From Rotaria sordida (lineage: Eukaryota; Rotifera; Eurotatoria; Philodinida; Philodinidae): a DNA stretch of 64,000 nucleotides. The stretch lies in contig CAJNOL010000601.1 in NCBI GenBank assembly GCA_905250125.1, positions 55,152 through 119,151 on the forward strand, given 5' to 3'. Position 1 is the stretch's first letter. Each line of letters opens with the position of its first letter. Of this stretch, positions 12,027 through 24,015 are shown one piece after another. A model generated the notes under the pieces. The model saw only the letters and a program-made list of their open reading frames with translations, was not told where the DNA came from and made no database searches. The translations under genes were made by a program, and so were the position numbers.

Positions 12027-15000
12027 TGTATTTCCTATAAGAAGCAGCAAATGACTGAGTTTATCTTAGATGATCAAATGACACTCCTGACATATGTCTT
12101 GCAAAAAAAACCGCATTTGTCCAAAGAAAGAGACCTTAATGCGTCAATGATTGTAAAACGAAAATGTAATCGAAAAACAATAAGTAGAAAGAAAGCAAAT
12201 GTCAATAGAGTCAAAGGATGATAATTTAATGAAAAAAATATGCATGAGTCACCTAGGTAAGAAGTCATGAGCAATATTCTTGCATTGCATGATGACATTC
12301 ATCGTCTGAATGCAAATTGTGCAATACTGAGTCATCTATTTGTTTGCATTGACAAAGATTTTTTTCAGTTCTTTTAAGTAATTTCTCTCCGTCATTATTT
12401 GCATAGCTATCAGAGAATAGTCAAGATTTTATTCGTCTCACTTTCTCTTCCTATCGGTTATCTTCTCTGTATTCTCTGCATCTGAATTTAGGTCGAGCAA
12501 TTATAACTTCATTGAGATTTTTTTACAATCAGAACGCTGCGATTGACGAAGCCTGCTGAGTACAGGTGTATCTTTTTAGTTTTCCTTTTAAGAAATCTCG
12601 AAACACCATGCATTTCAGAGAGTATAATAGGCGCCGGTTATTGAATTTCTTAGACACTAGAAACACAAAGGGCAAGCCGATAAGAAAGTCGATAACTTCT
12701 CTGTGTTTCTATTTGTTTCTGCCTTTTCAGAATTTACGGAAACACGGAAACATTTACAAAACATGGATAAAAAAACGCAGATTTCTCTTCTTGGTGGTTA
12801 TTCCATGGCTCTAGTTTTCATTTTACTCAGATCTTAGTTTGCTTTGTATTCTCTAAAATACATCGCAAGTAGTCTGAAACGAAGTTTTGGGTACGACTGA
12901 CACTTCGGAATGGTATCCACATAGTTTCGATATAGGTTTCTGTTTCTAGAAAACAAAAGCACGAGACTTGTAGACATGTACATATCTAATCAACATTATT
13001 TATTGGTCATACTTGCTTTTCTTTTTCTTTTCCTTATTATAAGCTGTGCTTGTCCTTTGCTTTTCTATATTCATTGCTTCGCTCTTCCGTTTCCTATCTG
13101 GCACATATATTCGTACACAATCATTTAAAACTAGCAGTAGAACAGTACATTTTTTTGGTCAATACATGAAAGTGAAATCTATGAACGATATAAAAGTAGT
13201 TCATTCCTGTGTTGTTTGATTTTCGCCGAACAGAAACATGCCAAATACGATCTTGGAAGAATAGATCCATTGATATAAAGTACAAATCCGACCATATAAA
13301 AGAGTATGGCCGAGCATATTTTCTCGATAATCTTGAAACATTTTTCGCTCATTCAATCCACCGTAGCAACCTTCAGTCGCATATCCGACCTAAGTACAGA
13401 TCTATAAATGTCTAATACGTGTCAATGTCAATTCAAACATGCATAGATGCTTAATAACACGAATATTCTGTGTCAAATATACAGAAACTGAAAAAAGCTG
13501 AAGCAAACATTGCACTTCTTCTAAAGAGCTTCGAAAGGAATATTTTTGAGTGTGTCAGCAGAGATTTTTTCGTCCAACTCTGAAATTGCCTTTTTCTCTG
13601 TTATCCAAAAATGTTAAAACGGCCACCACGAAATCGATACCGTGAGAAATATTCACTTACTCTTATGCCAACATCGTGAAACTTGTCTAGTTCACCGTGA
13701 AAAGTTAAACAAGTATTCTCATATGTTACTGAGTATTGAAATAGTGAGTTTCAAATATAATATTTTCGTGGAAAGTGCTCACAGAATTATGATTTGACAA
13801 CTGATCTGATCTTAGAAAAAAGAAGGTTTTAGTGAAGAGATATTTCTTATTCAACATTTCATATAATGTATCTTATTGATTTAATTCGAATCAAGATTTT
13901 TACGGGTGTTTTCATTTCAACTCTACGACATACAAAAATTCTAGCGATCAATTTGAAATAAGTGAAAACACAGTACGCTTGGTACGCTGCTAAATCATGG
14001 TTTTTACAAAATTTCCATACCTTATAAGAAATAAGTCAGTAATGGATATAGTATAGTTTACCGAGAAATAAATACGAACATATTGAAAAACGTACGCGCA
14101 GTTGAAGATCAATTCACACATCATACTTAGAATTTGACCAACCGATCTGCCGGTTACCGGTCTGGTCCGATTGAACTTTAAAAATCGGCCGGTGTAGTTA
14201 TTGATTTTTTGGGTACCAAGCTGGATTATCTTGCTGATGTTTAACGATTTCTGTGGTTTTAATGATCAAGAGATATGAGTTTGGAAGTTTCAATTGACAA
14301 ATTTTCAATCATTGTCAAAATTCCAGCTCTAAATATTGGGCTAACACTTTCTCACAATACGATGAGAGTGTCTGATCATGTTCAATGAATTCAATATGTT
14401 TTCGAAAAGTTAGCCAGATATTAGAAGTTAATTTCGGTCTAAACTTATGACTTTTCACCTCGAAATTTCAAACGTACTTTTCTAGACTACTTTTAACAGA
14501 CATCTTTAAAATCCCAATCCCTAGTAGTTTTCATTTCATGTTTTCATTACAAAAATATCAGAAAAATTCCGTTCTTCTGTCAAGATCTTGTCAAATATTA
14601 GCATCATGCAATCATGAAAATATTTAGATATTAAGAAATCTTAAAATCGACAGGCTAATATAAAAATCGTATGTTTTAGCTCACCTTACCTTTCTGTCAG
14701 CAATAGTATTCTTTTATACATTGGGATATCTTTCAGCTGTGTTAAATAATTATTTCATATAAGAATAGATCAAACCTATCAATCCGTGTAAAAAAATCAT
14801 AACACTATTGAGAAAAGTCAGCCAATGTATAGTATATATGTTGTTCAATATTAGTTGCTGTGAGTTACTAGATGGAACCTTTTTTGAAAAAACCTTCGTT
14901 CGTTCTTAATGTTAGCACATATGAAATATGATAGACTAAAATAGGAGTTGTTGCTATTAGAAATTCCAAGTTTTATGTCAGTTTGGCATTGTATGTCCTC

Positions 15001-15140
15001 ATAGAACTGAAGTCATATACTGTTTCTCGGAAGAATTAATTGCTTAATTGATGTATCACAGGCACCGATCTTTCGCCGGTTATGTCAACCATATTAACCG
15101 GCTGATACGGTCCGCTAGCAGAAAGTTTGATCGATTTCAA

Positions 15141-15215
15141 GTATGGTGTCAGCGAAGTAAAAATACATACCCACACGGCCATCCGCACACATACCCGCAC
15201 AACTATTCACATCAA
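15141..15215. repeat. Telomere-like C-rich tract with short G-rich partner
   Basis: A C-rich run of degenerate CCCACA/CCGCACA units (15168-15215) follows a short G-rich arm, GTATGGTGTC, and a centre containing AGCGAAGT. It belongs to the same style of palindrome as the tract at 15832. Confidence 0.5.
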
Positions 15216-15831
15216 CATCCAGGTATTTGGACACGTTACAAGTCTTCTGTTTTTCTTAAGCACCTTTCTTGGAATTTTTCTGTTAAACTGATTTTCAGAA
15301 TATTTTAAAAAGGTATCTTTCCAGAGTTCTACGGCGTGTTATTTACGAATGAACTAAGTGGATCGAAACTTATCAGTTGCTTAGATAGTAGCAAATACCA
15401 GAATAATTTGCTGAGCAGCACTATCATTAACTATGGCATTTTTACAAGTGATGAACATTTCTGTATTTGAATCAGTCATCTGCTAGTTGATTATATTTCA
15501 AACAAAGTGGTATTTCCTAGCTAACTTTTCCATTATCATTAACTATTGCTACGATTTTCACCAAGTAGATCTTTTTTTACATGTTTGTTCACAGCAATAT
15601 AAACATTGCTATAATTGCTGATGCCATTGGTGTTAAAAATTAACCTTTTTCCTCTTTCTTTTTACATTGTACGCATAAGAATGATCTGTTTTTCAAAAAA
15701 CTATAAGTCCTGAGAGAGACTCTATTTTTTGTTCGTTGTTCATAACATGTGTGTTTCGCATTATTTTCTGAGAGGTGCTCGAAACATTCGATAACTCCCT
15801 TTTTACTGGGGTTCGATGCTTTTAAATAGCA

Positions 15832-15910
15832 CGAGGGTGTGAGGGTGAATGTAGGTCTGGGATTTGTATGGTGTTGATGAAGCGAAGACACATCCACATC
15901 TACAAACAAG
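15832..15910. repeat. Telomere-like palindrome
   Basis: A G-rich arm (GAGGGTGTGAGGGTGAATG and on to GGTGTTGATG), a centre GAAGCGAAGAC, and a C-rich arm ACATCCACATCTAC. The arms are imperfect reverse complements built from degenerate TGTGGG-like units. Confidence 0.6.
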
Positions 15911-16064
15911 TACGCCTTCGATTTATTTGAATTTCAATACAATTTTCGTCTGCACAACATTATATGTATATATTCATATTCTGAAGGTGAATCAAAGTGA
16001 GTATAATTTTAAGTATCATATGGTTTGTTTTTGTCGCGACTATGCATATGGATTAAACAAGAGT

Positions 16065-16620
16065 TCAATTTGAAAAGCCGCAATCGACACGCGGCGTAGC
16101 ATGTGCAAAGTCAAGTTTTTCATTATAAATTTCCACACTTCTCTCGACGGGTTTGTACTTGATATTATCCATTGAGTTGATTTTCGGTTGAGCTTTCCAA
16201 TTTAATTTTTCTTGTTGAATGCTAACATGTGGCACTGGAGGTGTCCAATTAATATTCGATAATGAATTAACTCTTGATGATGCTTGCCATTTTGTAGATT
16301 CCTGTGGCAATGTAACTTGACCACCGGTTGGTCGATACTTAACATTACTCATTGAGTCCACTTTCGATGTAACATTTCTTATTGGCACGCTTTGATTATA
16401 AATTTCTACGGCATTGCGTTTCGGTGACCACCAAAGTTGCCGAGGCTACAGAAAGAAAAACAACAGCAAAAAAAGAGTTTTCTGTAAACATTGATTTGAA
16501 AAATATTACTATTTGAGTGCTCTCGGTCGAACTTGTTCGGCTTGATAGACCTGGTGCATCTTTGGAGGGAGGTGAGACTCTTCTGTTGAGTCCTTTCTTC
16601 ATTGTCGTCGATGAGTTCAT
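16065..16620 (-). CDS. Compact tau/MAP2/MAP4-type microtubule-binding protein
   Basis: Two exons, 16510-16620 and 16065-16445, split by a 64-bp GT-AG intron, give 163 residues. Residues 1-37 are a short Ser/Thr/Pro-rich basic leader (NRRVSPPSKDAPG). Residues 49-163 are four tandem microtubule-binding repeats of about 30 residues: KVDSMSNVKYRPTGG, RVNSLSNINWTPPVP, KINSMDNIKYKPVER, then a last partial repeat starting SVEIYNEKLDF. These match the tau pattern KxGSxxNhxhxPGGG, with the serine and asparagine kept but the glycine replaced by Asp or Asn, so the KXGS-type sites read KVDS, RVNS and KINS. By family, such repeats bind and stabilise microtubules. There is almost no projection domain, unlike vertebrate tau or nematode PTL-1. 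The start ATG is the first in frame after the last possible acceptor; upstream exons cannot be excluded. Confidence 0.8.
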
Positions 16621-17511
16621 AGTTTTGATGATAGTAATATTGACTAAGATACTACGTTTGGTTAGAGCAAAGGTGGGCGATGTCAAGTTAGTTGATATAG
16701 GATACAGAAATAAAGCTTCTGAAGGCGATTACAAAAGGAACTAGATGCTTAAATTTTCTCGTACTTATATACTCGTTGTGGTAAACATTGCATAAGCAAA
16801 ATCGGTCTTTTTTTTTGCATGATTTTGCTTGTTAAGAAGGCATGCTTTCTTTTCCGTTTCTTATATTTTCAGCTTGATTAATCGTTACAATAAAGCAACG
16901 TTAGAAGCGTTCTCCGTGTTCAAGTAAATGCGTTAATGCCGTCTTAACAAGCTCATTAGTATTTCTGTTGTTTATGCACGAAAACACAGTCACACACTCA
17001 TTGTTAGTAATTTTCTTTTCAACATATGCATTGTGAATTTGTTGCTATACCTATGTTCAACAATATGATATTTTGATTGTATGTACTGTATTCTGCGTAA
17101 TTGATGTCTAAGCTGTTTTCATTCTCCTGTTCGGTTTACGGGAACTTTAGAATAGTTTAAAAAAAAGAAATTTTCAGCATGTTTACTATGGAATTATAAT
17201 ACTGAATACAATTGAGCTGATTTAATTGTAAGACCGAAATGCTTCAATATTAGATGCTCCACAAATCGTACTTGATATAAAAAATGATTAAATAGAATTT
17301 TTCTATCAGAAGGTATCAAATACGCAAATCACATTTGTAATCAGACTCTAACTGCAGAGCGAAATGTTTTTTTTCTTAAGGTTTATCTTCCACTGAGAAA
17401 ACGCAATTTTCGTTAAAAAAAATCTTACATCGACATTTTAACATAGTTAGATATACCACATTGTTTATTTGGGAACATATATTTTATGACGAGTTTTGAA
17501 GACTTTTACAA

Positions 17512-17602
17512 AGGTGTGGATAAAAGTCGGTGTGTAGGTTAGAATGTCGGTGAGGATACACAAAAGATCATCACTCACGCTAACACTCATTACCACACAT
17601 CT
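17512..17602. repeat. Telomere-like palindrome
   Basis: The G-rich side (GGTGTGGA, GTCGGTGTGTAGG, GTCGGTGAGG) faces a C-rich side (TCACTCACGC, ACACTCATTACCACACATC) around a short AT-rich centre. No GAGAAGAC core is visible here. Confidence 0.5.
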
Positions 17603-18392
17603 ATGACGAATTGTCCGGTCATCAAATAAATTCAGTTTTTATCTGTGAAAACAGCCGTTAAGTCAAGATGATTGACCTTTCGAAATTTATCACTCCAAAG
17701 ATGAGGATATGAACGTAATCAACCACTTGTTGCTTATTCTATTAGTATTGATCGCAATAATGAACGATATCATTCATCTAGTTGATGAACATTATTGGAA
17801 ATTGTTGCTGATGCTACTACTATAAGATTGACAATGTTGAGAGCTTGATGTTTTTTACCTGGGTACCGTATAAAAATTAAAAATTTACTCTTCGATAGAC
17901 ACGAATCGAATTGAACTCACTAAGATTCAAAGTTGTTTATAAGATATTTTTCAATCATACGTCTTCAACAATGTTGAATGAACGAATACATAGACAGATC
18001 CATGCTGTTAATTCATCTTTCATTTTGTGAAATCTTCAGAATTTAATGCAAATATGTCCTTTGTTTTTTTGGTTTGATTAATTTATCTATAGCTCTTTTG
18101 GGATAATGTTTTCATAATGATGGCACTTTTGGACAAACCTGGTACAATAGGTATTTCGTACTACCACTTCCATCTGGTTGAAATGTATACGTTGTCTTAT
18201 ATTAAAAGCAACTGGCAAAACCATCTATGCGTTAATACATATAATCTTCAGTTAGTTTAGCAGCAAATCCGAAAATTCACTAAATATTAGATGAAGTTTT
18301 CTTTTTAACTATTTTCAATTGATGACGTTATAAACTACTGATATAGTCATGAACGAGAGGGAGTAGCATTAATAGAGACCAACGATGGGATC

Positions 18393-18470
18393 AGTTGGTA
18401 TTTTTTCCGAACCGAACGTAACCGACCGGATTTGAAAACATTTTCTAACCGAATCGACCGAACCGAGTTT
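18393..18470. repeat. Degenerate CCGAA/ACCGA pentamer tract
   Basis: Runs such as CCGAACCGAACGTAACCGACC and CCGAATCGACCGAACCGAG form a decayed short-unit repeat. Related scattered motifs occur near 5.28, 14.15 and 18.77 kb. Confidence 0.45.
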
Positions 18471-19139
18471 ATGGAAAGCGAAGTCTACCTTACATCAACT
18501 AGGGTATTAGTATTTTATATATTAGGAACAACCAATGGAACAATAGCAACAACGAACAATGAACATTTAGAGAAAGCAAAGAATGAAGATTATTTATCGA
18601 ATACTCATACTGTATTATAACTTGCTCACCTCTTGAAACAAACCAAATAAAATGTGAGATAATATCTGATTTATGAGCGACAGCTAATTGTTGTACGATT
18701 ACACTCTGTTTTCTTGTTATGTCTGACCAAAAAAATCCATCGAACTCAAATTAAAAAATTATATCGCTTCGTTCTAACCGAACCAAACCCATTTCTGATA
18801 GAGATGGAAGACGAAAGATCAATATAATTCATTTCGCAAGAAAAGACAGTCGAAGAGTTTGAACTAAAGTATAAAAAACAAAAAAGAAAAAGAAAACGTG
18901 ACAATAAACGAGAACAGAAGTAAGTAGATAGGTAATACGATCTAAACTGTTCATTAGTCATGATTTCGATCAATCATAATAAATAGAGAATATTATTCAT
19001 CGTTAACAACATATATACTCTACTGCATCCGTTCGCTAGCGATATCTGTAATGCCTGAAATAGAACTTAGATATAAAGTAAAAAACAACACAAGTAGATG
19101 GCTAGTCTGCATCAAGCGATGTGACTGACCCCTTCGAGG

Positions 19140-19192
19140 CTCTGGCATGAGGATTGTCCGGATGAGGAGAAGATCCGCACCCTCAGCCAAAA
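19140..19192. repeat. Telomere-like palindrome with GGAGAAGAT centre
   Basis: A G-rich arm (GGATTGTCCGGATGAG), a centre GGAGAAGAT and a C-rich arm CCGCACCCTCAGCC. It is a shorter member of the palindrome family. Confidence 0.45.
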
Positions 19193-19999
19193 TTCTTCTT
19201 CCATTTAGATAGAATCTCCATGATTCTTTATTATATATTGCGGAGTTAGTGTGATTTTGTATTCATAGAAAGAACAGTCTCGTCATTTCTCTAATGTAAT
19301 TTTGAAATTTGCGTCATAACCTTTCTCAATGATGAAATATCTGAAATTGCTAATTTTGTAAGTCTGCCTAACTGTGATGCAAATTCAATCTGCTGAGAAA
19401 TCTTAAAATACTCAATGAACACATTTCACTGTGAGATTATTCACATTTCATAAATCAGCTTCAGCTCTGCATCGACACCACAGATTGTCCGATGCGCTGT
19501 TGATTAATGTGCGTGTCCTTGCCACAATGTTTCGTCTCTTGAGAACAGCATGAGTTTGCTAAGACAACCACACTCAATGCGATTCGTCAGAAAAAAATAT
19601 AAATGCAAGAATTCATTTCAACGAAGCTCTAGTAACTTTTTTTCTTATTATAAACCAATTTTTGTATGTTTATATTTCTCTCGTTCCCAGTCATGCAATG
19701 CATTTACTTTTTTCCTTCTTCTTACGACACACTAAAACAAGTGCAAACATACATCATCACGATAACAACCATTGCTGTGTTTGCATTCGAAGTTTTTCTT
19801 CGCTTACAAACAACATGGTGAGACGTTTTGAATAGCGAGTATAGAGACGAACGTGAAAGCTAATATGTGAAAAGCTTAGAATCACTTTTGCCGAACTTAC
19901 ATATATTTTCGAAGAAAATAGAGCTCATAAGTTTTAAGTAGAAGTTTTGTGACTTTTCCCTTCTTCATTACAGACATTAACTATCGGGGACAACACTTG

Positions 20000-21330
20000 T
20001 CGGATTTCTTTCTCAGAATTCCTTAACAACGGAAAAATGCGCTGAACAGCATTAATAAGAAGACTTCGACTGGTCTAGAACATTCCAAAGCTTTCGTTGA
20101 ATTTTGAATGGCTGCAATATGCTTGTGAATATTCTAAATAGTACAGTTTCTGGTCTATGCATGGATACAAATTTATATTCAAGGTATCAAGGATCAAGGA
20201 TAACAATGCATCGATTTGGCACAATCGTCATATGATCAACATAAAAAATGTGAATCAATTAAGTTATAACTTTGAATAATAATCAGTATTAGTGTTTCTG
20301 AGCTTATCGAGATATATAAAAGTGTGTTGAGACATGCTTCATATATAATGGATATGTATAAAATGCTTATTTGCCAGTTCGATCAATGTTGAGAATAAAA
20401 ATAATACTATTACATTAAGAAAACAGAATACAAAAAAGAAAAATAACGAGTGAATAGCAACAAGCCAAACAAAAGAATAGAGCGCGTTAGTAAAAGAACA
20501 AAAAAATTCTGTTCGCAATACAGAAATAAATAAGATAGATCCTTACTCTGATGATCAATTGTTTGGAAAACAACTGTAATCTACAGGAGATTTTCCACTT
20601 TACTGATTTTGTATTAGTATAATGAGGCTAATGAACATACCTGGTGGGCCAAAAGTAAGGAAGCACAGAAAAAATTGAATATCTTCATTACGGCTTGAGC
20701 AAACGAGCTAATTTTTTTATCAATGATAGAAGCATGTTCAAGCTTTATATCCACAAAGACATGCCTAACGAGAACGTTTGTTAAGTATCACTATTGATCT
20801 TAAGAAAAAAATTTTACTTTTTTACAGATAGGAAATAAAATAATATACTTAACAACAGATCTCTCTAAGCATGTCTTTATGGATATGAAGCTTGAACATG
20901 CCTCTTAAATTGATAAAAAAATCAGCTCATTTGCTCAAGCTGTAATGGAGATATTCAATTTTTTTTGTTTCCTTACTTTTGGCCCACCTGATATATCTCG
21001 ATAAGCTTACAAACACTGATATTGATTGTTTTCCAAAGTTATAACTTGATCGAGTCACGCTTTTTATGTTGATCATATGAGGATTGTGCCAAATCAATGC
21101 ATCACTACCCACTATCGTTGACATTTAGAACATACATTTTTACCTGTGCAAAAATCAAAAATAGCACTACTTAAAACATCCGCAAACGTATTCTATCCAT
21201 TCGAATTTCCAGGAAGACTTTGGGACATTCTAGAACCTTCTAAGACTTGTTATTATTGTCGTTCACCGTCTTTTTAGGTTGCTACGGAACTCTGAAAAAC
21301 TATCAAAACGAACGTCAGATAAAAATAATT
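20000..21330. mobile_element. Large nested foldback element (DNA-transposon derived)
   Basis: A long imperfect inverted repeat. The left arm at about 20030-20319 pairs with the right arm at about 20991-21310; examples are CGATTTGGCACAATCGTC against GAGGATTGTGCCAAATC, and GAGCTTATCGAGATATAT against ATATATCTCGATAAGCTT. Between the arms lies an inner 350-bp inverted repeat (listed separately). About 320 bp of unrelated sequence (20320-20640) is present only on the left side, exactly between the outer and inner arms. The arms are visibly diverged, so the element is old. No transposase frame was seen. Confidence 0.65.
20641..20990. mobile_element. Inner mariner-like MITE
   Basis: Terminal inverted repeats CWGGTGGGCCAAAAGTAAGGAA at both ends, with AT-rich ATATAT flank on the right. 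The arms continue for about 130 bp (ATTGAATATCT, GAGCTTGAACATGC, ACATGCTTAG-like blocks). The ends resemble those of the element in the RdRP intron (CAGGCGGTCCAGAATAA), suggesting one Tc1/mariner-related group. No coding capacity. Confidence 0.6.
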
Positions 21331-21826
21331 ATGCAGCACTCGCAAAAAAATTACTAGAAGCTTTATAGACTATAAGAAATACTACACAGAATCGCATTGG
21401 CTGGTCGAACATTGAAACAACTTTATAAGTGATAAATATATCATGAATAAAATTTTACTTAATAGATATATAATTAAAAGAAGATTAGTTTTAATCAAAA
21501 TTATAGTGTTAGCTTCAATATAGATTTGGAGTCGATAAGACATAACTGCATGGGAATCTATATCTAAGCAACAAAGACGTTTGTCAACCGAATAAAAATG
21601 TAATGCTTAGTTAAGAGCCAACGCATGGCTTATTATAAATAATTTTGAAATGGAACATATAGCAATGACAGTCGCTTTTAGTTTGATCTTTCTTTTATTC
21701 AGTGTTTCAACAAGTCGACATATCTGCAACTCGGTTGGCATTCTCAAGACAATAAGATGTTATTATAACGTAAAACAGAATCAAAAGAAACAGAAAGCAC
21801 AAAAAGAAAAAAAAATATATACAATT

Positions 21827-21966
21827 GTTTGCTCAATTAACCATTCAGGTGAATGACAAATATCTTTACCATTTACGCATACAGTTTGTTGTGTACATAA
21901 CAAACTATATGTTTAAGTAGTAAAGGTATTTGTCGTTCGCCTGAATGGTTAATCGAGCAAGCAAAC
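21827..21966. mobile_element. Short palindromic MITE
   Basis: A near-perfect hairpin of about 140 bp. The left arm starts TGTTTGCTCAATTAACCATTC and the right arm is its reverse complement ending GAATGGTTAATCGAGCAAGC. The arms are about 65 bp with an 8-nt loop. High arm identity suggests a recent copy. Confidence 0.75.
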
Positions 21967-21976
21967 GTATAACCTT

Positions 21977-22230
21977 CTCAAAAAATTTTGGGACACTTAA
22001 GAATGGCTCTCCAACATTTTACGTTCGATTAGAAATAAATCTTATATATATGCTAACTGTCGTCAGTAGTTAAGCTTTTGTATTATATTGATAGTAGAAG
22101 TTTTGCGTCGATATAGTATAAAATGAGAGACTAACCAATAAATATATCTATTAAATCATAATGTTGAATTTGAGTCGAATGTAAAATGTTGGAGAGCCAT
22201 TCTTGAATGTTCCATAGTTTTTTTTGCGAG
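21977..22230. mobile_element. MITE with inverted terminal repeats
   Basis: The left end (21977 onward) contains AAGAATGGCTCTCCAACATT, and the right end contains its reverse complement AATGTTGGAGAGCCATTCTT, each arm about 55 bp around an AT-rich middle. The outermost part includes CTCGCAAAAAAA on the right end, read on the minus strand. No coding capacity. Confidence 0.7.
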
Positions 22231-23579
22231 AGCCACATATATCTTATTGTACCGCATCACTTATTAATATGAGTTCTCCTAATAAAATCAAGTATGTAAT
22301 ATAGACTCTATTATGACTTTAAGTTCATACCAATGGTTGTTATACTACCTTGAATATTTATTAAACAATTCGAACAAAATTTATATAATATTTAACGCCC
22401 CCTCCCCCTCACAGAATAGAAGCCTATGGGGGTACCTCTGTTCCGAAAGCTATAACTTTCTAACAAAGCTTGTCTTGGTGTCAGATTTTTACATTCTTTA
22501 ATAGAGAAATGTTCATTCTTTCATTTTTCATCGGTTTTAGTTCATTTTTTATAAAGTGAGCCTTGATTTTTAACGGAGAATTCTAATTCAGGGGATGGAC
22601 TTCTATTTTATGGGGATTTACCCGTATTTAGGCAAATAGTTTATTTCCTTTACTTTATTTGCCTAAAGAAGAAGTAAAGTAAATGTGCCACCTCTATAGC
22701 AAGTAATTTTACGAAAGACTGTCGAAATATAACTTCTTTATGAAATGATGGAATATTCGTTTTCTCGTCGGCTTATTTTTTCCAAATTCCTCTAGCGATT
22801 GGTACAAGCCACATTCTGATAGCGTGTTGCATTCTCAAGTTGCTCAAAAAACAGCCGAGCTCATGATAGTTTTAAATGGTTAGTAATAGTTTTATATCAT
22901 AGTCAACTTAGTCACTTTCAAAGGAGTATTAGTGAAATACGCTCCAACCCACACTAATTCACTCCAACCGCCATTTAACTCGAAGTCAATATCAATCGAT
23001 TGAGCTTCGAATTTTACATCCATGAGACCCTACTTCAAGCCATTTGCTTTGAAAAACCTTTGATAAAAAAATCAAATACCATCTCGAACGGACCACTCCA
23101 ATTCATTCTAAGCCATTCTTATCCGTCCTTACTCAGATCTTAATAAGAAAACTAACTTTCGGCAAGAAGTATGTGAGGTGTGGATCTGGGTGTGAGTATG
23201 GGCGTGGGTATAGGTGAAGAGAAGTCTTACATCCATACCCGCACCATCTCAATTAGAAAACTTACATACTATTTCTAACGTTCGAAATCTAGGTGCACTT
23301 TTGTGCAGGATTATCTGTATACACTCAATAGAACACGAGAGAGTAGGAACAGCAGATGACTAGAACACCTATTTTTACTATTCTTCAAGGATCATGACAA
23401 TGATGCCTTATGTATAAATACTAGCGGTGTAGTGGTGTTCGGGAGTCTTTTTTTTGATCGGAATCGTACAGTTCAATTTCATGGCAGATGTTCAGAGACA
23501 GATGTGCAATATCATTGTTACAGAGGCTCTCAACTGTAACTTGATTAAAACATGCGGCACGATTCGACTTTATTAGAGA
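22231..23579. other. Intergenic, no gene recognised
   Basis: AT-rich, with a short inverted pair around 22620-22690 (GGCAAATAG / TTTGCCTAAAG) and a telomere-like palindrome listed separately. Confidence 0.4.
23171..23250. repeat. Telomere-like palindrome with GAGAAG centre
   Basis: A G-rich arm (GTGAGGTGTGG, GGGTGTGAGTATGGGCGTGG, GTATAGGT), a centre GAAGAGAAGTC, and a C-rich arm ACATCCATACCCGCACC. The arm GGCGTGGGTATAGG pairs with CCATACCCGCACC. A clear family member. Confidence 0.65.
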
Positions 23580-24015
23580 GCAGCTCTACAGATTCATTTT
23601 CGTATGCATTTGCCTTTCGACAAATGCACTTCTTGGCCTTTTCATTCTGTGCTAATCTGTCGTTTTCTCTTTTCTGTTTATAACATCACAGGGAGCGAAA
23701 TGATCAGTCTACAGTTTCGCAAAAGTCTTGTGAGGTCTTTACTGCATGGCATGCCATTCGAAAAGCTGAAATCTGATCCCAGACAAAAATTAGCAACCCA
23801 TTCAAAGCGCAAACTCGCTGATCATAAGCTCGAAAAAAAGAAAGGATCTGCGTGAAATGTCGCCAGACGCTGTACTGGCTACTATGCGAAGAGAAGGGCA
23901 CAACAGTCAAGCGAAGCGAGCTATGCGGCAGCAAAAAAAGTAGAAATCTTCTGTTCTGACAGTGATAAATTTTTTTATCTTGATTATATTAACAAGCAGC
24001 ATCATGCTATGGAAC
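23580..24015 (+). pseudogene. piggyBac-type transposase remnant (C-terminal part)
   Basis: The frame from 23604 holds blocks that match the C-terminal half of piggyBac transposases from memory: KCTSWPFHSVL (the region before the last catalytic helix), VYNITGSEMISLQFRKSLV, then HKLEKKKGSA. A TGA follows. Directly after it, in the same frame, the C-terminal zinc-finger module continues as RRCTGYYAKRRAQQSSEASY and EIFCSDSDKFF, with most of the expected cysteines replaced by Tyr or Ser. The N-terminal half and terminal repeats were not found. This is a decayed copy of a plain cut-and-paste DNA transposon. Confidence 0.65.

Larger units (their letters stand above)
12051..16064. other. Gene-poor intergenic stretch
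   Basis: About 4 kb without a supported gene. Several frames of 60-90 codons lack ATG or overlap low-complexity and telomere-like tracts. Two telomere-like palindromes near 15.2 and 15.9 kb are listed separately. Confidence 0.45.
16621..19999. other. Gene-poor intergenic stretch
   Basis: About 3.4 kb without a supported gene. It holds two telomere-like palindromes and a degenerate CCGAA tract listed separately. Confidence 0.45.

Noticed and set aside
11937-12298. Plus and minus frames at the 5' end of the cullin gene
   Set aside because: The plus frame is antisense to cullin exon 1 and the minus frame lies upstream in AT-rich DNA with no family signal.
15048-15308. Histidine/proline-rich frame (YPHGHPHTYPHNYSHQHP)
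   Set aside because: The low-complexity part is just the translation of the telomere-like C-rich tract.
19101-19200. GC-richer patch considered as a small structured RNA or hammerhead ribozyme
   Set aside because: The hammerhead core CUGAUGA...GAAA is not present; the pairing is explained by the telomere-like palindrome.
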